From the NCBI GenBank assembly GCA_947594425.1, contig CANQED010000001.1, positions 62,001 to 126,000 of the forward strand: 64,000 bases of DNA. Reading direction: 5' to 3'. Positions within the stretch are counted from its first letter, which is position 1; each line of letters starts with the position of its first letter. Source of the DNA: an uncultured Ruminiclostridium sp. (GTDB lineage Bacteria; Bacillota; Clostridia; Oscillospirales; Ruminococcaceae). The position numbers and the translations under genes were made by a program. Positions 26,012 through 35,394 of this stretch are shown piece by piece. A model generated the notes under the pieces. That model worked only from the letters and a program-made list of their open reading frames with translations. It was not told the origin of the DNA and did not search any database.

Positions 26012-26701
26012 TTGAAAAAATCTAAGCTTAAAGCTATAATAATCACAGTTTCTTTCGTTTTGGTACTGCTTTTCCTAATAACAATATTCTATATACATAT
26101 AACGTACGGAATTTATATCTTCAAGTATACGGAAATTTTAGATAATTTAGGTCGGGAAAATATAGTTCGCGTCAGCAGCGGTGAAAATTTTATCGATATA
26201 GTAGTAGATACGGATCATCTGCGTGGCGGAAATTATACGGATAATATGCTCAAGCATTTATCAAGCTTCGACGAATTTATCAATTCTAAGGAAGAATATA
26301 AAAACACCAAAATAAGCATACAATATGACGCTAACGATAATATGCCCTTAGAGCTTAGCTCGGAGGTCAGATTTCAGAACTACTCGTTCAGCGGCTTACG
26401 GGAAATAGACGACAATATGTATTCAGAGCACGACGGCGAGAGATATGATGATTTTTCCTGCGTCTTTTTACCCGACAACTCGAATATATCGCTTGAACAG
26501 TTAGCAGCAAACGGGTATGGCGATATGAAAGAAATAATATTGTGTAACGATCATCATGATCTCATCGCAGAAATACCCGAATATACGCAGCTAAAGCATT
26601 TATATTTTTGGCACTCGATCGACAGCAAGCTTTATGATGAGATAAGCACAATTGCCCCGTGGTGCAATGTGAGCGTTGTGTACGGTACTATTGAAAAATG
26701 A
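26012..26701 (+). CDS. Membrane-anchored hypothetical protein
   Basis: This 229-residue protein starts at a TTG with GGAGGAG seven bases upstream. One helix (about 8-30) anchors an extracytoplasmic part of about 195 residues. The C-terminal half (MKEIILCNDHHDLIAEIPEY, TQLKHLYFWHSIDSKLYDEI) looks like degenerate leucine-rich-repeat strands. It stands alone with its own promoter and terminator. Function unknown. Confidence 0.7.
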   Translation: MKKSKLKAIIITVSFVLVLLFLITIFYIHITYGIYIFKYTEILDNLGRENIVRVSSGENFIDIVVDTDHLRGGNYTDNMLKHLSSFDEFINSKEEYKNTKISIQYDANDNMPLELSSEVRFQNYSFSGLREIDDNMYSEHDGERYDDFSCVFLPDNSNISLEQLAANGYGDMKEIILCNDHHDLIAEIPEYTQLKHLYFWHSIDSKLYDEISTIAPWCNVSVVYGTIEK

Positions 26702-26758
26702 CGAGCAAGACCATGAAAAAGCTCTGATCTCTTTTATCTATATAGAAAAACGTCTTAA

Positions 26759-26786
26759 AAAAACCGCCCCCAAAAGAGCGGTTTTT
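26759..26786. terminator. Bidirectional terminator
   Basis: AAAAACCGC (26759-26767) and GCGGTTTTT (26778-26786) form the stem. It separates the plus-strand membrane protein gene from the minus-strand isocitrate dehydrogenase gene and can serve both. Confidence 0.8.
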
Positions 26787-26808
26787 AATATGTCGATTAT
26801 TGTCGCGC

Positions 26809-28023
26809 TTACTTCATCAGCGCTTCAAGCCTGTTATTTATCTCGGTGATAAACTCGGTGGTGTTGACCTTTCTCTTATTTTCGAGCTTAGAGAGGATAT
26901 AAAGGTCGCCGGTCATTATGCCGTCCTCGATAGTGTCTATCGTCGCTTTTTCAAGCTTATCGGCAAAGGCGGCAAGCTCCGCATTTTCGTCGAGCTCTCC
27001 CCTCTTGCGCAATGCGCCCGACCACGCGAATATGGTAGCGACGGGGTTGGTGGAGGTCTCCTCGCCGTTTAGGTACTTATAATAGTGGCGGGTGACCGTG
27101 CCGTGAGCGGCCTCGTATTCGTACTTGCCGTCGGGAGATACGAGTACCGAGGTCATCATGCCGAGACTGCCGAATGCGGTGGCGACCATATCCGACATAA
27201 CGTCGCCGTCATAGTTCTTGCACGCCCAGATATAGCCGCCCTCAGAGCGCATAACTCTCGCTACCGCGTCGTCTATCAGGGTGTAGAAGTATTCTATGCC
27301 CGCCGCCTCGAACCTTGCCTTGTACTCATTCTCATATATTTCGGCGAAAATGTCCTTAAACGTATGGTCGTATTTCTTAGAGATGGTGTCCTTAGTGGCA
27401 AACCACAAATCCTGCTTTGTGTCCAGCGCATAATTAAAGCAAGAGCGCGCAAAGCCCGCTATGCTCTCGTTTATATTATGCAGACCCTGTATGATGCCGT
27501 CCGAGCCGCTGAAGGTATGTATCAGCTCGCGGCTCTCGTTGCCGTCCTTGTCGGTGACAACAAGCTCAGCCTTGCTGCCGTCGGATACCTTCATCTCGGT
27601 ATTCTTATACACATCGCCGTAAGCGTGACGGGCGATAGTGATAGGCTTCTTCCACGAGGGGAGCAGGGGCACTATGCCCTTTACTATTATCGGCGCTCTG
27701 AACACCGTGCCGTCGAGTATCGCACGGATAGTGCCGTTAGGCGACTTCCACATCTCCTTAAGAGAATACTCGGTCATTCTCTGTGCGTTGGGGGTGATGG
27801 TGGCACACTTTACGGCAACGCCGTACTTCTTAGCGGCGTTAGCGCTGTCTATAGTTACTTGGTCGTCGGTCTCGTTTCTGTGTACCAAGCCGAGGTCATA
27901 ATACTCGGTGTTGAGGTCGATATACGGCGTAAGCAGCATATCCTTTATCATCTTCCAGATTATTCTGGTCATCTCGTCGCCGTCCATTTCGACGAGCGGC
28001 GTTTTCATTTGTATCTTTGCCAT
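26809..28023 (-). CDS. icd: NADP-dependent isocitrate dehydrogenase
   Basis: This 404-residue enzyme converts isocitrate to 2-oxoglutarate and CO2. The start ([20 protein letters not shown]) and [18 protein letters not shown] and [11 protein letters not shown] stretches identify the eukaryote-like NADP-ICDH family common in Clostridia and Bacteroidetes. Arg in WKSPNGTIR and Asp residues in NYDGD bind substrate and metal. AAGGAGG precedes the ATG. It follows aconitase in one operon, giving a short oxidative branch from citrate to 2-oxoglutarate that likely feeds glutamate synthesis. No citrate synthase gene is in the window. Confidence 0.95.
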   Translation of the reverse strand: MAKIQMKTPLVEMDGDEMTRIIWKMIKDMLLTPYIDLNTEYYDLGLVHRNETDDQVTIDSANAAKKYGVAVKCATITPNAQRMTEYSLKEMWKSPNGTIRAILDGTVFRAPIIVKGIVPLLPSWKKPITIARHAYGDVYKNTEMKVSDGSKAELVVTDKDGNESRELIHTFSGSDGIIQGLHNINESIAGFARSCFNYALDTKQDLWFATKDTISKKYDHTFKDIFAEIYENEYKARFEAAGIEYFYTLIDDAVARVMRSEGGYIWACKNYDGDVMSDMVATAFGSLGMMTSVLVSPDGKYEYEAAHGTVTRHYYKYLNGEETSTNPVATIFAWSGALRKRGELDENAELAAFADKLEKATIDTIEDGIMTGDLYILSKLENKRKVNTTEFITEINNRLEALMK

Positions 28024-28045
28024 AAAAATTCCTCCTTAATTTTGT

Positions 28046-28360
28046 CTAAATAACTCCCGTGCACATCAGGATAAATCCCGCGATAAGCAGTATTCCTCCC
28101 GCCGCTGTGATCGAATAGTGCAGCACAGCCCATTTCCCTCCGCGCTCTTTCTTTCTGAAAATGAAATATATTATCATAGTCAGCAGGCACAGCGCGGAGA
28201 GAAAGGCTAACACCCATATATTTTTAATCGCGTCGGCAAAAGCGGCTGCGGAGCTTATCATACGGATAATAACGTACACCGCAATTAAAGCAAACGCGGC
28301 AATAGTGAGCACCGCGGTGATAATGTCCCCCACATTGCGGCGAGGTCTATCGCACTTCAT
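28046..28360 (-). CDS. Small membrane protein between aconitase and ICDH
   Basis: This 104-residue protein has three predicted helices (about 12-34, 47-67, 80-103) and a basic segment between the second and third (FRKKERGGK). It starts 4 bases after the aconitase stop codon without a clear ribosome binding site, so translation is probably coupled. Function unknown. Confidence 0.65.
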   Translation of the reverse strand: MKCDRPRRNVGDIITAVLTIAAFALIAVYVIIRMISSAAAFADAIKNIWVLAFLSALCLLTMIIYFIFRKKERGGKWAVLHYSITAAGGILLIAGFILMCTGVI

Positions 28361-28363
28361 AAA

Positions 28364-30316
28364 TTATCCGTTGTGCTTAGTGTAATTGAGCAGTCCTCCC
28401 GCGAGTATCATACCCTTTCCGCGCTCGGAGAGCTCGCAGGTGGTCTTAAATGTATAGCCCTTGGTCGCGTTCTTTACGGTTATCTCGGCGCCGCCTTGAA
28501 TAAGCTCCCTTACATTGGCTATAACAAGGCTGTCGCCCTGCTCTATATTGTCATAATCCGCCTCGTTTACAAAGCAAAGCGGGATAATGCCGTTATTGAT
28601 AAGATTTTGTCTATGTATGCGGGCAAAAGACTTACAGATGATAGCCTTTACCCCGAGATAGAGCGGAGCGAGCGCGGCGTGCTCTCTTGAAGAGCCTTGT
28701 CCGTAATTAGCGCCGCCGACGATTATGCTGCTGCCCAGCGCCTGTGCGCGCTTAGGAAAGCTCTCGTCGCATACGGTAAAGCAATACTGCGATATGGCGG
28801 GGATATTAGAGCGCAGCGGTAATATTTTCGCCCCGGCAGGCATAATATGGTCAGTAGTGATGTTGTCCCCCACCTTAAGCGACACGGTGGCGCTTAGCTT
28901 ATCGGGGAGAGGTACGTTTATCGGGAAAGGCTTTATATTAGGCCCTCTGAGCACCTCGACCTTGTCCGCGTCCTCGGGGGAGGCGGGCGGCACTACCATA
29001 TTATCATTTATCAGGAACTTCTCGGGCATAACGTACTTAGGCATATCTCCCGCTATCCTCGGGTCGGTGAGCACTCCCGCGAGCGCCGATACCGCCGCCG
29101 TTTCGGGCGATACAAGGTATATCTGACCGTCCTTAGTGCCGCTCCTGCCCTCAAAGTTGCGGTTAAAGGTGCGCAGCGATACGCCCTTAGAGTTAGGCGA
29201 CTGCCCCATGCCTATGCACGGGCCGCAGGCGCTCTCGAGTATTCTTGCACCCGCGTTTATCAGTGTAGAAAGCGCGCCGCAGTCGGCGAGCATATTGAAC
29301 ACCTGCTTTGACCCGGGGGCTATCGAAAGGCTTACATCGGGGTGGACAGTCCTGCCCTTTAATATATGCGCTACCTTAAGCATATCCTGTAATGAAGAAT
29401 TGGTGCAGGAGCCGATACATACCTGATCTATCTTTATCGCGCCTATCTCCTCGACGGTCTTTACGTTGTCGGGCATATGCGGACAAGCTGCAAGCGGTAC
29501 GAGCGACGAAAGGTCTATCGTCAGCTCCTCGTCATACACAGCGTCGGGGTCGGCTGACAGCTCGACATAATCCTCCTCGCGCCCCTGTGCCTTTAAGAAT
29601 TGAAGCGTGGTCTCGTCTGAGGGGAATATCGAGGTGGTAGCGCCTAATTCCGCGCCCATATTGGTGATGGTGGCTCTTTCCGGAACGCTGAGGCTCTTTA
29701 CGCCCTCGCCGCAGTACTCTATCACCTTTCCTACCCCGCCCTTTACGGACATAAGCTGGAGGACTTTGAGTATAACGTCCTTTGCGGATACCCAGTCGCT
29801 AAGCTGTCCTACAAGATTTACGCGGACTATCTTAGGCATGGTGATATAGTATGCGCCGCCGCCCATAGCAACAGCTACGTCAAGTCCGCCCGCACCCATA
29901 GCGAGCATACCTATTCCGCCGCCGGTGGGGGTGTGGCTGTCCGAGCCGATAAGCGTCTTTCCGGGCTTGCCGAAGCGCTCGAGGTGTACCTGATGGCAGA
30001 TACCGTTTCCGGGGCGAGAAAACCATATGCCGTGCTTTTTAGCCACACTGCCGATATAGCGGTGGTCGTCGGCGTTCTCAAATCCCGACTGTAAAGTATT
30101 GTGGTCGATATACGCGAGCGAACGCTCAGTCTTTACCTGCCCTACTCCCATTGCCTCAAACTGCAGGTACGCCATTGTACCCGTAGCATCTTGGGTGAGA
30201 GTCTGGTCTATTCTGAGCCCTATCTCCGTACCCTTTTGCATCTCGCCGTCGACGATATGTGACTTAATGATCTTCTCGGTCAGGGTAAGACCCTTGTTGT
30301 TTTGGTTTTCTGCCAT
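28364..30316 (-). CDS. Aconitate hydratase
   Basis: This 650-residue enzyme interconverts citrate and isocitrate with a 4Fe-4S cluster. Cluster cysteines are visible in CIGSCTNSS (about 307) and CGPCIGMG (about 370). SDSHTPTGGG and the C-terminal swivel domain with GGANYGQGSSREHAA are diagnostic. Its length is that of the shorter aconitase family found in anaerobes rather than the 890-residue AcnA. AAAGGATG precedes the ATG. A consensus promoter and a palindrome lie just upstream, and isocitrate dehydrogenase is downstream. Confidence 0.93.
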   Translation of the reverse strand: MAENQNNKGLTLTEKIIKSHIVDGEMQKGTEIGLRIDQTLTQDATGTMAYLQFEAMGVGQVKTERSLAYIDHNTLQSGFENADDHRYIGSVAKKHGIWFSRPGNGICHQVHLERFGKPGKTLIGSDSHTPTGGGIGMLAMGAGGLDVAVAMGGGAYYITMPKIVRVNLVGQLSDWVSAKDVILKVLQLMSVKGGVGKVIEYCGEGVKSLSVPERATITNMGAELGATTSIFPSDETTLQFLKAQGREEDYVELSADPDAVYDEELTIDLSSLVPLAACPHMPDNVKTVEEIGAIKIDQVCIGSCTNSSLQDMLKVAHILKGRTVHPDVSLSIAPGSKQVFNMLADCGALSTLINAGARILESACGPCIGMGQSPNSKGVSLRTFNRNFEGRSGTKDGQIYLVSPETAAVSALAGVLTDPRIAGDMPKYVMPEKFLINDNMVVPPASPEDADKVEVLRGPNIKPFPINVPLPDKLSATVSLKVGDNITTDHIMPAGAKILPLRSNIPAISQYCFTVCDESFPKRAQALGSSIIVGGANYGQGSSREHAALAPLYLGVKAIICKSFARIHRQNLINNGIIPLCFVNEADYDNIEQGDSLVIANVRELIQGGAEITVKNATKGYTFKTTCELSERGKGMILAGGLLNYTKHNG

Positions 30317-30337
30317 TGCGCTTCATCCTTTCTTTAC

Positions 30338-30356
30338 AATACCTAAAACAGGTATT
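30338..30356. promoter_or_regulatory. Palindromic operator in the aconitase leader
   Basis: AATACCT and AGGTATT are perfect 7-bp arms around AAAAC, immediately downstream of the predicted transcription start and upstream of the ribosome binding site. This is where a repressor would block the aconitase-ICDH operon. Confidence 0.55.
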
Positions 30357-30366
30357 TATATTAAAA

Positions 30367-30395
30367 ATTATACTATAAAATACGGCAGATGTCAA
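30367..30395 (-). promoter_or_regulatory. Promoter of the aconitase operon
   Basis: Minus-strand TTGACA (30390-30395), 17-bp spacer and TATAAT (30367-30372), a perfect match to the housekeeping consensus. Confidence 0.85.
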
Positions 30396-30486
30396 TTATT
30401 CAGAGTTCTTTTAAGATAAATGCCATAAAAATTTGTTTTTCTGGGGAAAATTTTAATCAAAAAGTGAGAAAAAAACATTTTGCCGC

Positions 30487-30515
30487 TTGACTACAGAAGT
30501 GGATTGTTGTATCAT
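30487..30515 (+). promoter_or_regulatory. Promoter of the GHL10-amidase genes
   Basis: TTGACT (30487-30492), 17-bp spacer, TATCAT (30510-30515). About 70 bases of leader follow before the ATG. Confidence 0.65.
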
Positions 30516-30529
30516 ATTTTAAAAAGGGT

Positions 30530-30545
30530 GAACAAATCGTTGTTC
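30530..30545. promoter_or_regulatory. GAACAA palindrome downstream of the promoter
   Basis: GAACAA and TTGTTC form perfect 6-bp arms around ATCG. A further GAACAAAT half site lies near 30563. The position next to the start site suggests a repressor operator; the regulator is unknown. Confidence 0.4.
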
Positions 30546-30587
30546 GTGTTATATGTAATTGTGAACAAATAACAGAAAGGCATATCA

Positions 30588-32150
30588 ATGCGTAAGGATA
30601 TAATGAGGGCTTTGTCGGCGGCATTAGGCTGTCTTTTGCTCTTAAGCTCCTGCAAGGCGTCTATAATCCTACAGACCCCCGCGGGGACAGAAGCAGCCGA
30701 CCGATATGTACATTACAGCGCCGACAATATCGGCGTTCCATACATACCGCAGACCGACCCGCAGTCGACCATAAATACAGCTCCCGCGCCCGAGACTACG
30801 GCCGCGCCGGAGACAAACGCGCCCGTGACAAGCGCGCCGCTCGCCTCCGAGCAGACCGCTCCTCCCGCCCAGCCAAACGAGCCCGAGCAGGTCACAGATA
30901 CACAGACCGAACCCGAGACTGCCGCACCGCAGACGGCTGCGCCTAAGCCCGCTGCCCCGCAGACAACGGTATTATCGACTACAGCCGCACAGACAAAGAC
31001 CCCTCAGACTCCGCCCGACGCCTCACTCTCGCCTAATTCTTATTATGCGCTGAATTACGACACGGTTAAGGGCATATGGATAACATATTTTGAACTGTAC
31101 CCCATACTGACGGGCAAATCCGCCGAGCAATTCAGGACGGGCATAGGCGAATATTACGACAACGCAAGATCGCTCGGGCTGAACACGGTGTACGTCCACG
31201 TAAGACCCTACGGCGACGCATTGTACAAGTCCGACTATTATCCGTGGTCTAAGTACTGCACAGGGTATATAGGCGACGCGCCCGACTTTGACCCGCTTAG
31301 CATAATGATAGAAGAGGCGCACGCGCGCGGGCTGTCCTTTCAGGCGTGGGTGAACCCGCTGAGATGCTGGCAGGAGGACGACGCGCCGTATGTTTCGGAC
31401 ACCTTCGCCGCAAAGCGGTGGTATAACGACTATGACGGCGATAAGATAGTTAAGGTCGGCGGATACTGGTACCTTAACCCCGCCTACAGCGACGTGCGCG
31501 AGCTTATAGCAAACGGGGCTGAGGAGCTGACCGCAAAATATGACGTTGACGGGGTGCATATCGACGATTACTTCTACCCCACGATAGAGTCGTGGTTTGA
31601 CAGCACCGCGTATAAAAATTCCTCCTATGACGACTTAGCGCAGTTTAGGCTTGACAATTGCAGCAAGATGGTATCCGAGATGTACTCGGCGGTAAAGCGC
31701 GGCAACAGCAGCGCCCTTTTCGGCATAAGCACGCAGGGCAACATTTCCAACAACATGTACACCCTGTACGCCGACGTGAAGAGGTGGTGCACCCAGCCCG
31801 GATACGCCGATTATATGGCTCCGCAGATATACTACGGCTTTAATAACACCGCGCAGCCGTTTAACACAGTGCTCGCCGAGTGGGACGATATGCTAAAGGG
31901 TACGGGCAGAAAGCTTATCCCGGGACTTGCTGTCTACAAGATAGGCACCGAGGACGTATGGGCGGGCGACGGCGCGTACGAGTGGATGACCGATACCGAG
32001 ATAATAAAGCGGCAGACCCGTCAGAGCCTATCGGCGCAGTGCGCGGGCGGAGTGATACTGTACAGCTATCAGTTCATATTCTCCCCCGAAAGCAGCGTCG
32101 CCGCCGCCGTACAAAGTGAAATAGACGCGGTAAGACCGCTCTTGACATAA
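30588..32150 (+). CDS. Glycosyl hydrolase-like 10 (GHL10) family lipoprotein
   Basis: This 520-residue lipoprotein has signal and lipobox LLSSC (Cys22), a long Pro/Thr/Ala/Gln-rich linker (about 50-145) and a GHL10 TIM-barrel domain (about 150-515). Conserved stretches are VKGIWITYFELYPIL, GLNTVYVHVRPYGDALY, FQAWVNPLR, DVDGVHIDDYFYP and YADYMAPQIYYGF. Members are thought to act on wall or surface glycans; the reaction is not established. The D-D-Y-F-Y-P acidic pair is the likely active site. It is 13 bases from the amidase gene, so the two probably act together in wall remodelling. Confidence 0.85.
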   Translation: MRKDIMRALSAALGCLLLLSSCKASIILQTPAGTEAADRYVHYSADNIGVPYIPQTDPQSTINTAPAPETTAAPETNAPVTSAPLASEQTAPPAQPNEPEQVTDTQTEPETAAPQTAAPKPAAPQTTVLSTTAAQTKTPQTPPDASLSPNSYYALNYDTVKGIWITYFELYPILTGKSAEQFRTGIGEYYDNARSLGLNTVYVHVRPYGDALYKSDYYPWSKYCTGYIGDAPDFDPLSIMIEEAHARGLSFQAWVNPLRCWQEDDAPYVSDTFAAKRWYNDYDGDKIVKVGGYWYLNPAYSDVRELIANGAEELTAKYDVDGVHIDDYFYPTIESWFDSTAYKNSSYDDLAQFRLDNCSKMVSEMYSAVKRGNSSALFGISTQGNISNNMYTLYADVKRWCTQPGYADYMAPQIYYGFNNTAQPFNTVLAEWDDMLKGTGRKLIPGLAVYKIGTEDVWAGDGAYEWMTDTEIIKRQTRQSLSAQCAGGVILYSYQFIFSPESSVAAAVQSEIDAVRPLLT

Positions 32151-32163
32151 AGAAGGTATATTT

Positions 32164-35088
32164 ATGAATGTAAAATTTAAGCGCGCAATATGCGCCGTTT
32201 TGGCAGCGGCTATGCTTTGTCCCTTGCTGCCGTCATATTCCGCCGAGGAGGGCGAGAAGGTGACCGCGCCGCAGGAGATAGAGCCTAATCTTTCGCTGTC
32301 CGACGGGCTTAAAGCCGCATATCTTGACCTGTCCGACTTTTCCGAGGAGGGCTTTGCGGATGAATTTTCCGCACGGCTGAAAACCCTCGCGGAGTACGGA
32401 CTTAACGGCGTGTACATTTATCCCTACGGAGAGAAAAGTTCATACTATAATACAGATATGAACAAATCGGGCGGGCTATTGGATAAGGCGCTCAGCTTAG
32501 CGGACAAGGCGGGCTTTGAAAAGTACGTGTACTTTGACATAGACAGGACGCTGGCTAAGTGCGCGGACGACACCGAAAAGACCAACTACCTTGTCACCGA
32601 GGCACACAAGTTTGCGCTGAAATACCGCTGCAACGGCATTATCCTGACCGGGTACTATTCCCCCGCAGACAATCAGAGCTATACAGAATATATGTCTAAC
32701 GGCTCGGGGATAGGCTATAAGAATTGGCTGTACGATATAGTCGAGCAGCGCTTTAAGTTAGTAAGCGACGTGATACATCTGACCGACAACACCGCGGCGG
32801 TGGGATTGTCCGCCGAGGACGTATGGGCTAACTCCTCCGACAACGAGGAGGGATCAAACACGTCGGGCAGCTTTGAGGCGTACTATAACGGCTATGCCGA
32901 TACCAAAGGCTTTGCCGAGAAAGGGTACGCGGACTTTATCGCGGTGGACGCAAAGGGCTCGCTAGAGGATGAGAGCACGGATTTTGAGACGGTTTGCAGC
33001 TGGTGGGACAATGTAGCCAAGAGCGGCGAGATACCGATATATATCATTCATCATAACGAAAAAATAGGAACGGAAGAAGTCGGCTGGAACGGCGAGGATC
33101 AGCTGTTAAAGCAGCTCGCGGTCGCGGACGGGCTGGATAACTACAGCGGCAGCGTGTTCTACTCTGCAAAGGCGCTCGACGAGAACCCGCTCAGCACCAC
33201 CGATACGCTGAAAAAATACTTCAACGACCAGATAAACGTCGACAGCCTCTTTGAGGACCTGCAGATGACCTCGCCGTACTATCTCGATTATTCGACCGAT
33301 GAGGCTTCTGTGGCGTTTATGGGAACGTTTGACGAGAATTTTGACGTGTTCCTTGACGGAGAAAAGCTCCAGCTCAACGAGGCGGGCAACTTTTACTTTG
33401 AAAAGCCGCTCGAAGTCGGTATGAACCACTTTGAGATAAAGCATAAGGACAAGACCTACCAATACAATATCGAGCGCACGATAAACGTCCTGCGGTCGGT
33501 AGGCTCATCTATCGCCGAGGGCGGAGTTATGAACGTAGACGGCCTTACCGAGCTGTCTTTACGCTGTGTGGCGTATAAGGGCGCGACGGTGACCGCAGAG
33601 CTTAACGGCAAGACCGTACAGCTCACCGAGAGCACAAAATCCGACGACATAGACGTAAACTCGTCCTATGCGAGCTTTACCGGAAAATACACCGTACCCG
33701 AGGGTATCGTCGACGAGGAGCAATACCTCGGCAATATCAGCATAACCGCTTCATATGCGGGATACTCGCGCACCTATATCGGCGCAGAGGTGTACGTTAA
33801 CGCGATAGTGCTTCCTCAGGTACAGCCCGAAATTGAGGTAGAGGTCCCCGCCGACCAGAGTTCTTACGGCAGCGGCGAGGTCGTGGGCAGGATATCCCCC
33901 TCGGTGACTGAGGACGATTATGCGACATATGTACGGCTGATAAAGGACTATGTGGATATCTATGACGGGCATACCACCTCGACTATTAACCTTACCAATA
34001 TCGGGCAATTGCCCGCCGGGACGCTTGACTATTATCAGAGCGAATTTGACGGATTTTATATCACCTCGTCGGGAAAGCGCTTTCTCACTGAGGACTGCGA
34101 GCTTATCGACGACGTGGGTATCGGCGAGAACAGCCTAACTGTAAACGAGATAGGCGACTATAACGGCGACTCGTTCATAAAGATGAGTGTCGACGAGAAG
34201 ATAAGCTTTACCGTCGTTCCCGTCGGCAACGAATACTACACGGGGTATAACGGCGACTGGTACCTTGACGACTTTACCGCAAGCTATATCTATATCACCT
34301 TTGACAATCTCACCGAGGTGACGGCGTTGCCGTCGTTTGACAATTGCACGGTATTTTCCGCGGGAGAATGGCAGCAGGTAGAGGTAGACGGCGTGCCTAA
34401 GTTCCGCCTTGTATTGCAATTGCGCACCCCGGGAGTATACGCGGGCAGCAGCGCTACCTATGACGAGAACGGCGACCTTGTGTTCAAGTTCGGCATACTG
34501 TCGGGCAATATCGCGAATATGACGATAGTTATAGACCCCGGTCACGGTCTTACCGAGTACGGATATATGGACCCCGGCGCGATAGGCCATATCGAGGAGC
34601 AGGGTGTAAACCTCGCGGTGGCAAAGCTCGTGACCGAGAAATTGCAGGCTCTCGGCGCAAACGTCATCCGCCTTGATACCGAAAACGAGTTTTACGACAC
34701 ACGCCAGCGGCCCAACTACGCAAGGGGGCTCGGCTGCGATATGTTCCTCGCGATACATTCAAATAAGGGCGGCGACGAATCGGGGCGCGGCACCGAGTGC
34801 TATTACTTTACCTCCTACTCGCAGCCCTATGCAAAGGCTCTGTCCGAGCACGTCGCGTCGTATTTTTCAAACTACGTATACAGCGACGGCGCATATCTTA
34901 ATCGCGGCGACCAGTACAGCACGATGTGGACGACTATGCAGCAGGACTTCCCCGCCGTATTGATAGAAATGGCGTTTGTCAGCAATTATGAGGAGGCAAT
35001 GGCTCTCGCCGACCCGGGACACCAAGACGGCATAGCGCAGGCTATCGTGGACGGAATGGTAGAGTACCTGAGCAGGAGCAGTTATTAA
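32164..35088 (+). CDS. Modular N-acetylmuramoyl-L-alanine amidase (Amidase_3)
   Basis: This 974-residue secreted protein has a signal peptide (about 1-27), a GHL10-like degenerate TIM-barrel (about 45-345; AEYGLNGVYIYPYGEKSSYY), beta-sandwich modules (about 370-780) and a C-terminal Amidase_3 domain (about 783-970). Zinc ligands are His in DPGHG, Glu in GHIEEQGVNLAV and His in AIHSN; catalytic Glu is in LIEMAFVSN. It cleaves the bond between MurNAc and the stem peptide. The catalytic domain at the far C-terminus after glycan-facing modules suggests targeting to specific wall sites. It is co-transcribed with the GHL10 lipoprotein. Confidence 0.88.
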   Translation: MNVKFKRAICAVLAAAMLCPLLPSYSAEEGEKVTAPQEIEPNLSLSDGLKAAYLDLSDFSEEGFADEFSARLKTLAEYGLNGVYIYPYGEKSSYYNTDMNKSGGLLDKALSLADKAGFEKYVYFDIDRTLAKCADDTEKTNYLVTEAHKFALKYRCNGIILTGYYSPADNQSYTEYMSNGSGIGYKNWLYDIVEQRFKLVSDVIHLTDNTAAVGLSAEDVWANSSDNEEGSNTSGSFEAYYNGYADTKGFAEKGYADFIAVDAKGSLEDESTDFETVCSWWDNVAKSGEIPIYIIHHNEKIGTEEVGWNGEDQLLKQLAVADGLDNYSGSVFYSAKALDENPLSTTDTLKKYFNDQINVDSLFEDLQMTSPYYLDYSTDEASVAFMGTFDENFDVFLDGEKLQLNEAGNFYFEKPLEVGMNHFEIKHKDKTYQYNIERTINVLRSVGSSIAEGGVMNVDGLTELSLRCVAYKGATVTAELNGKTVQLTESTKSDDIDVNSSYASFTGKYTVPEGIVDEEQYLGNISITASYAGYSRTYIGAEVYVNAIVLPQVQPEIEVEVPADQSSYGSGEVVGRISPSVTEDDYATYVRLIKDYVDIYDGHTTSTINLTNIGQLPAGTLDYYQSEFDGFYITSSGKRFLTEDCELIDDVGIGENSLTVNEIGDYNGDSFIKMSVDEKISFTVVPVGNEYYTGYNGDWYLDDFTASYIYITFDNLTEVTALPSFDNCTVFSAGEWQQVEVDGVPKFRLVLQLRTPGVYAGSSATYDENGDLVFKFGILSGNIANMTIVIDPGHGLTEYGYMDPGAIGHIEEQGVNLAVAKLVTEKLQALGANVIRLDTENEFYDTRQRPNYARGLGCDMFLAIHSNKGGDESGRGTECYYFTSYSQPYAKALSEHVASYFSNYVYSDGAYLNRGDQYSTMWTTMQQDFPAVLIEMAFVSNYEEAMALADPGHQDGIAQAIVDGMVEYLSRSSY

Positions 35089-35108
35089 AGCCTCGCATAA
35101 TGATATTT

Positions 35109-35138
35109 AAAAAGCACCGATTGATTTCGGTGCTTTTT
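35109..35138 (+). terminator. Terminator of the amidase gene
   Basis: AAAAAGCACCGA (35109-35120) pairs with TCGGTGCTTTTT (35127-35138). It lies 21 bases after the amidase stop codon and has T runs in both directions. Confidence 0.8.
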
Positions 35139-35385
35139 GACTGTCGAAAAGGTTTTAATAAAAACAACAAGTTTATTGATACGGAAGAAAAAGACGGGGT
35201 TGCACTGCCGCCGTTCGGCGGACAGTTTACGCTCATTTCTCTTATTGCTGTCGCAATCCGAGAAATAAGCTACGGGGTAAAAACATCAGGTTTTTGCCCC
35301 CATTTGAGATAAGTTTCAGCTTCGGAAAACACCGTAAGGTGTTTTTCGACATGCTGAAAGCACCGATTTCACTCGGTGCTTTTTT
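35109..35385. mobile_element. MITE-like palindromic element
   Basis: This 277-bp non-coding stretch has imperfect terminal inverted repeats of about 40 bp. Each holds a GCACCGA/TCGGTGC hairpin followed inward by a TGTCGAAAA motif (35143-35150 and its complement near 35343). Inside are more stems: CCGCCGTTCGGCGG, TTTCTC...GAGAAA, GGGGTAAAAAC...GTTTTTGCCCC and AAAACACC-GTAA-GGTGTTTT. It has no believable gene. It lies between convergent genes and also provides terminators. No clear target-site duplication is visible, so mobility is inference. Confidence 0.45.
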
Positions 35386-35394
35386 GCATATAGG

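Noticed and set aside
35100-35312. 70-codon plus-strand frame in the MITE-like element
   Set aside because: It starts without a ribosome binding site inside a terminator stem and runs through palindromes; non-coding structure explains it better.
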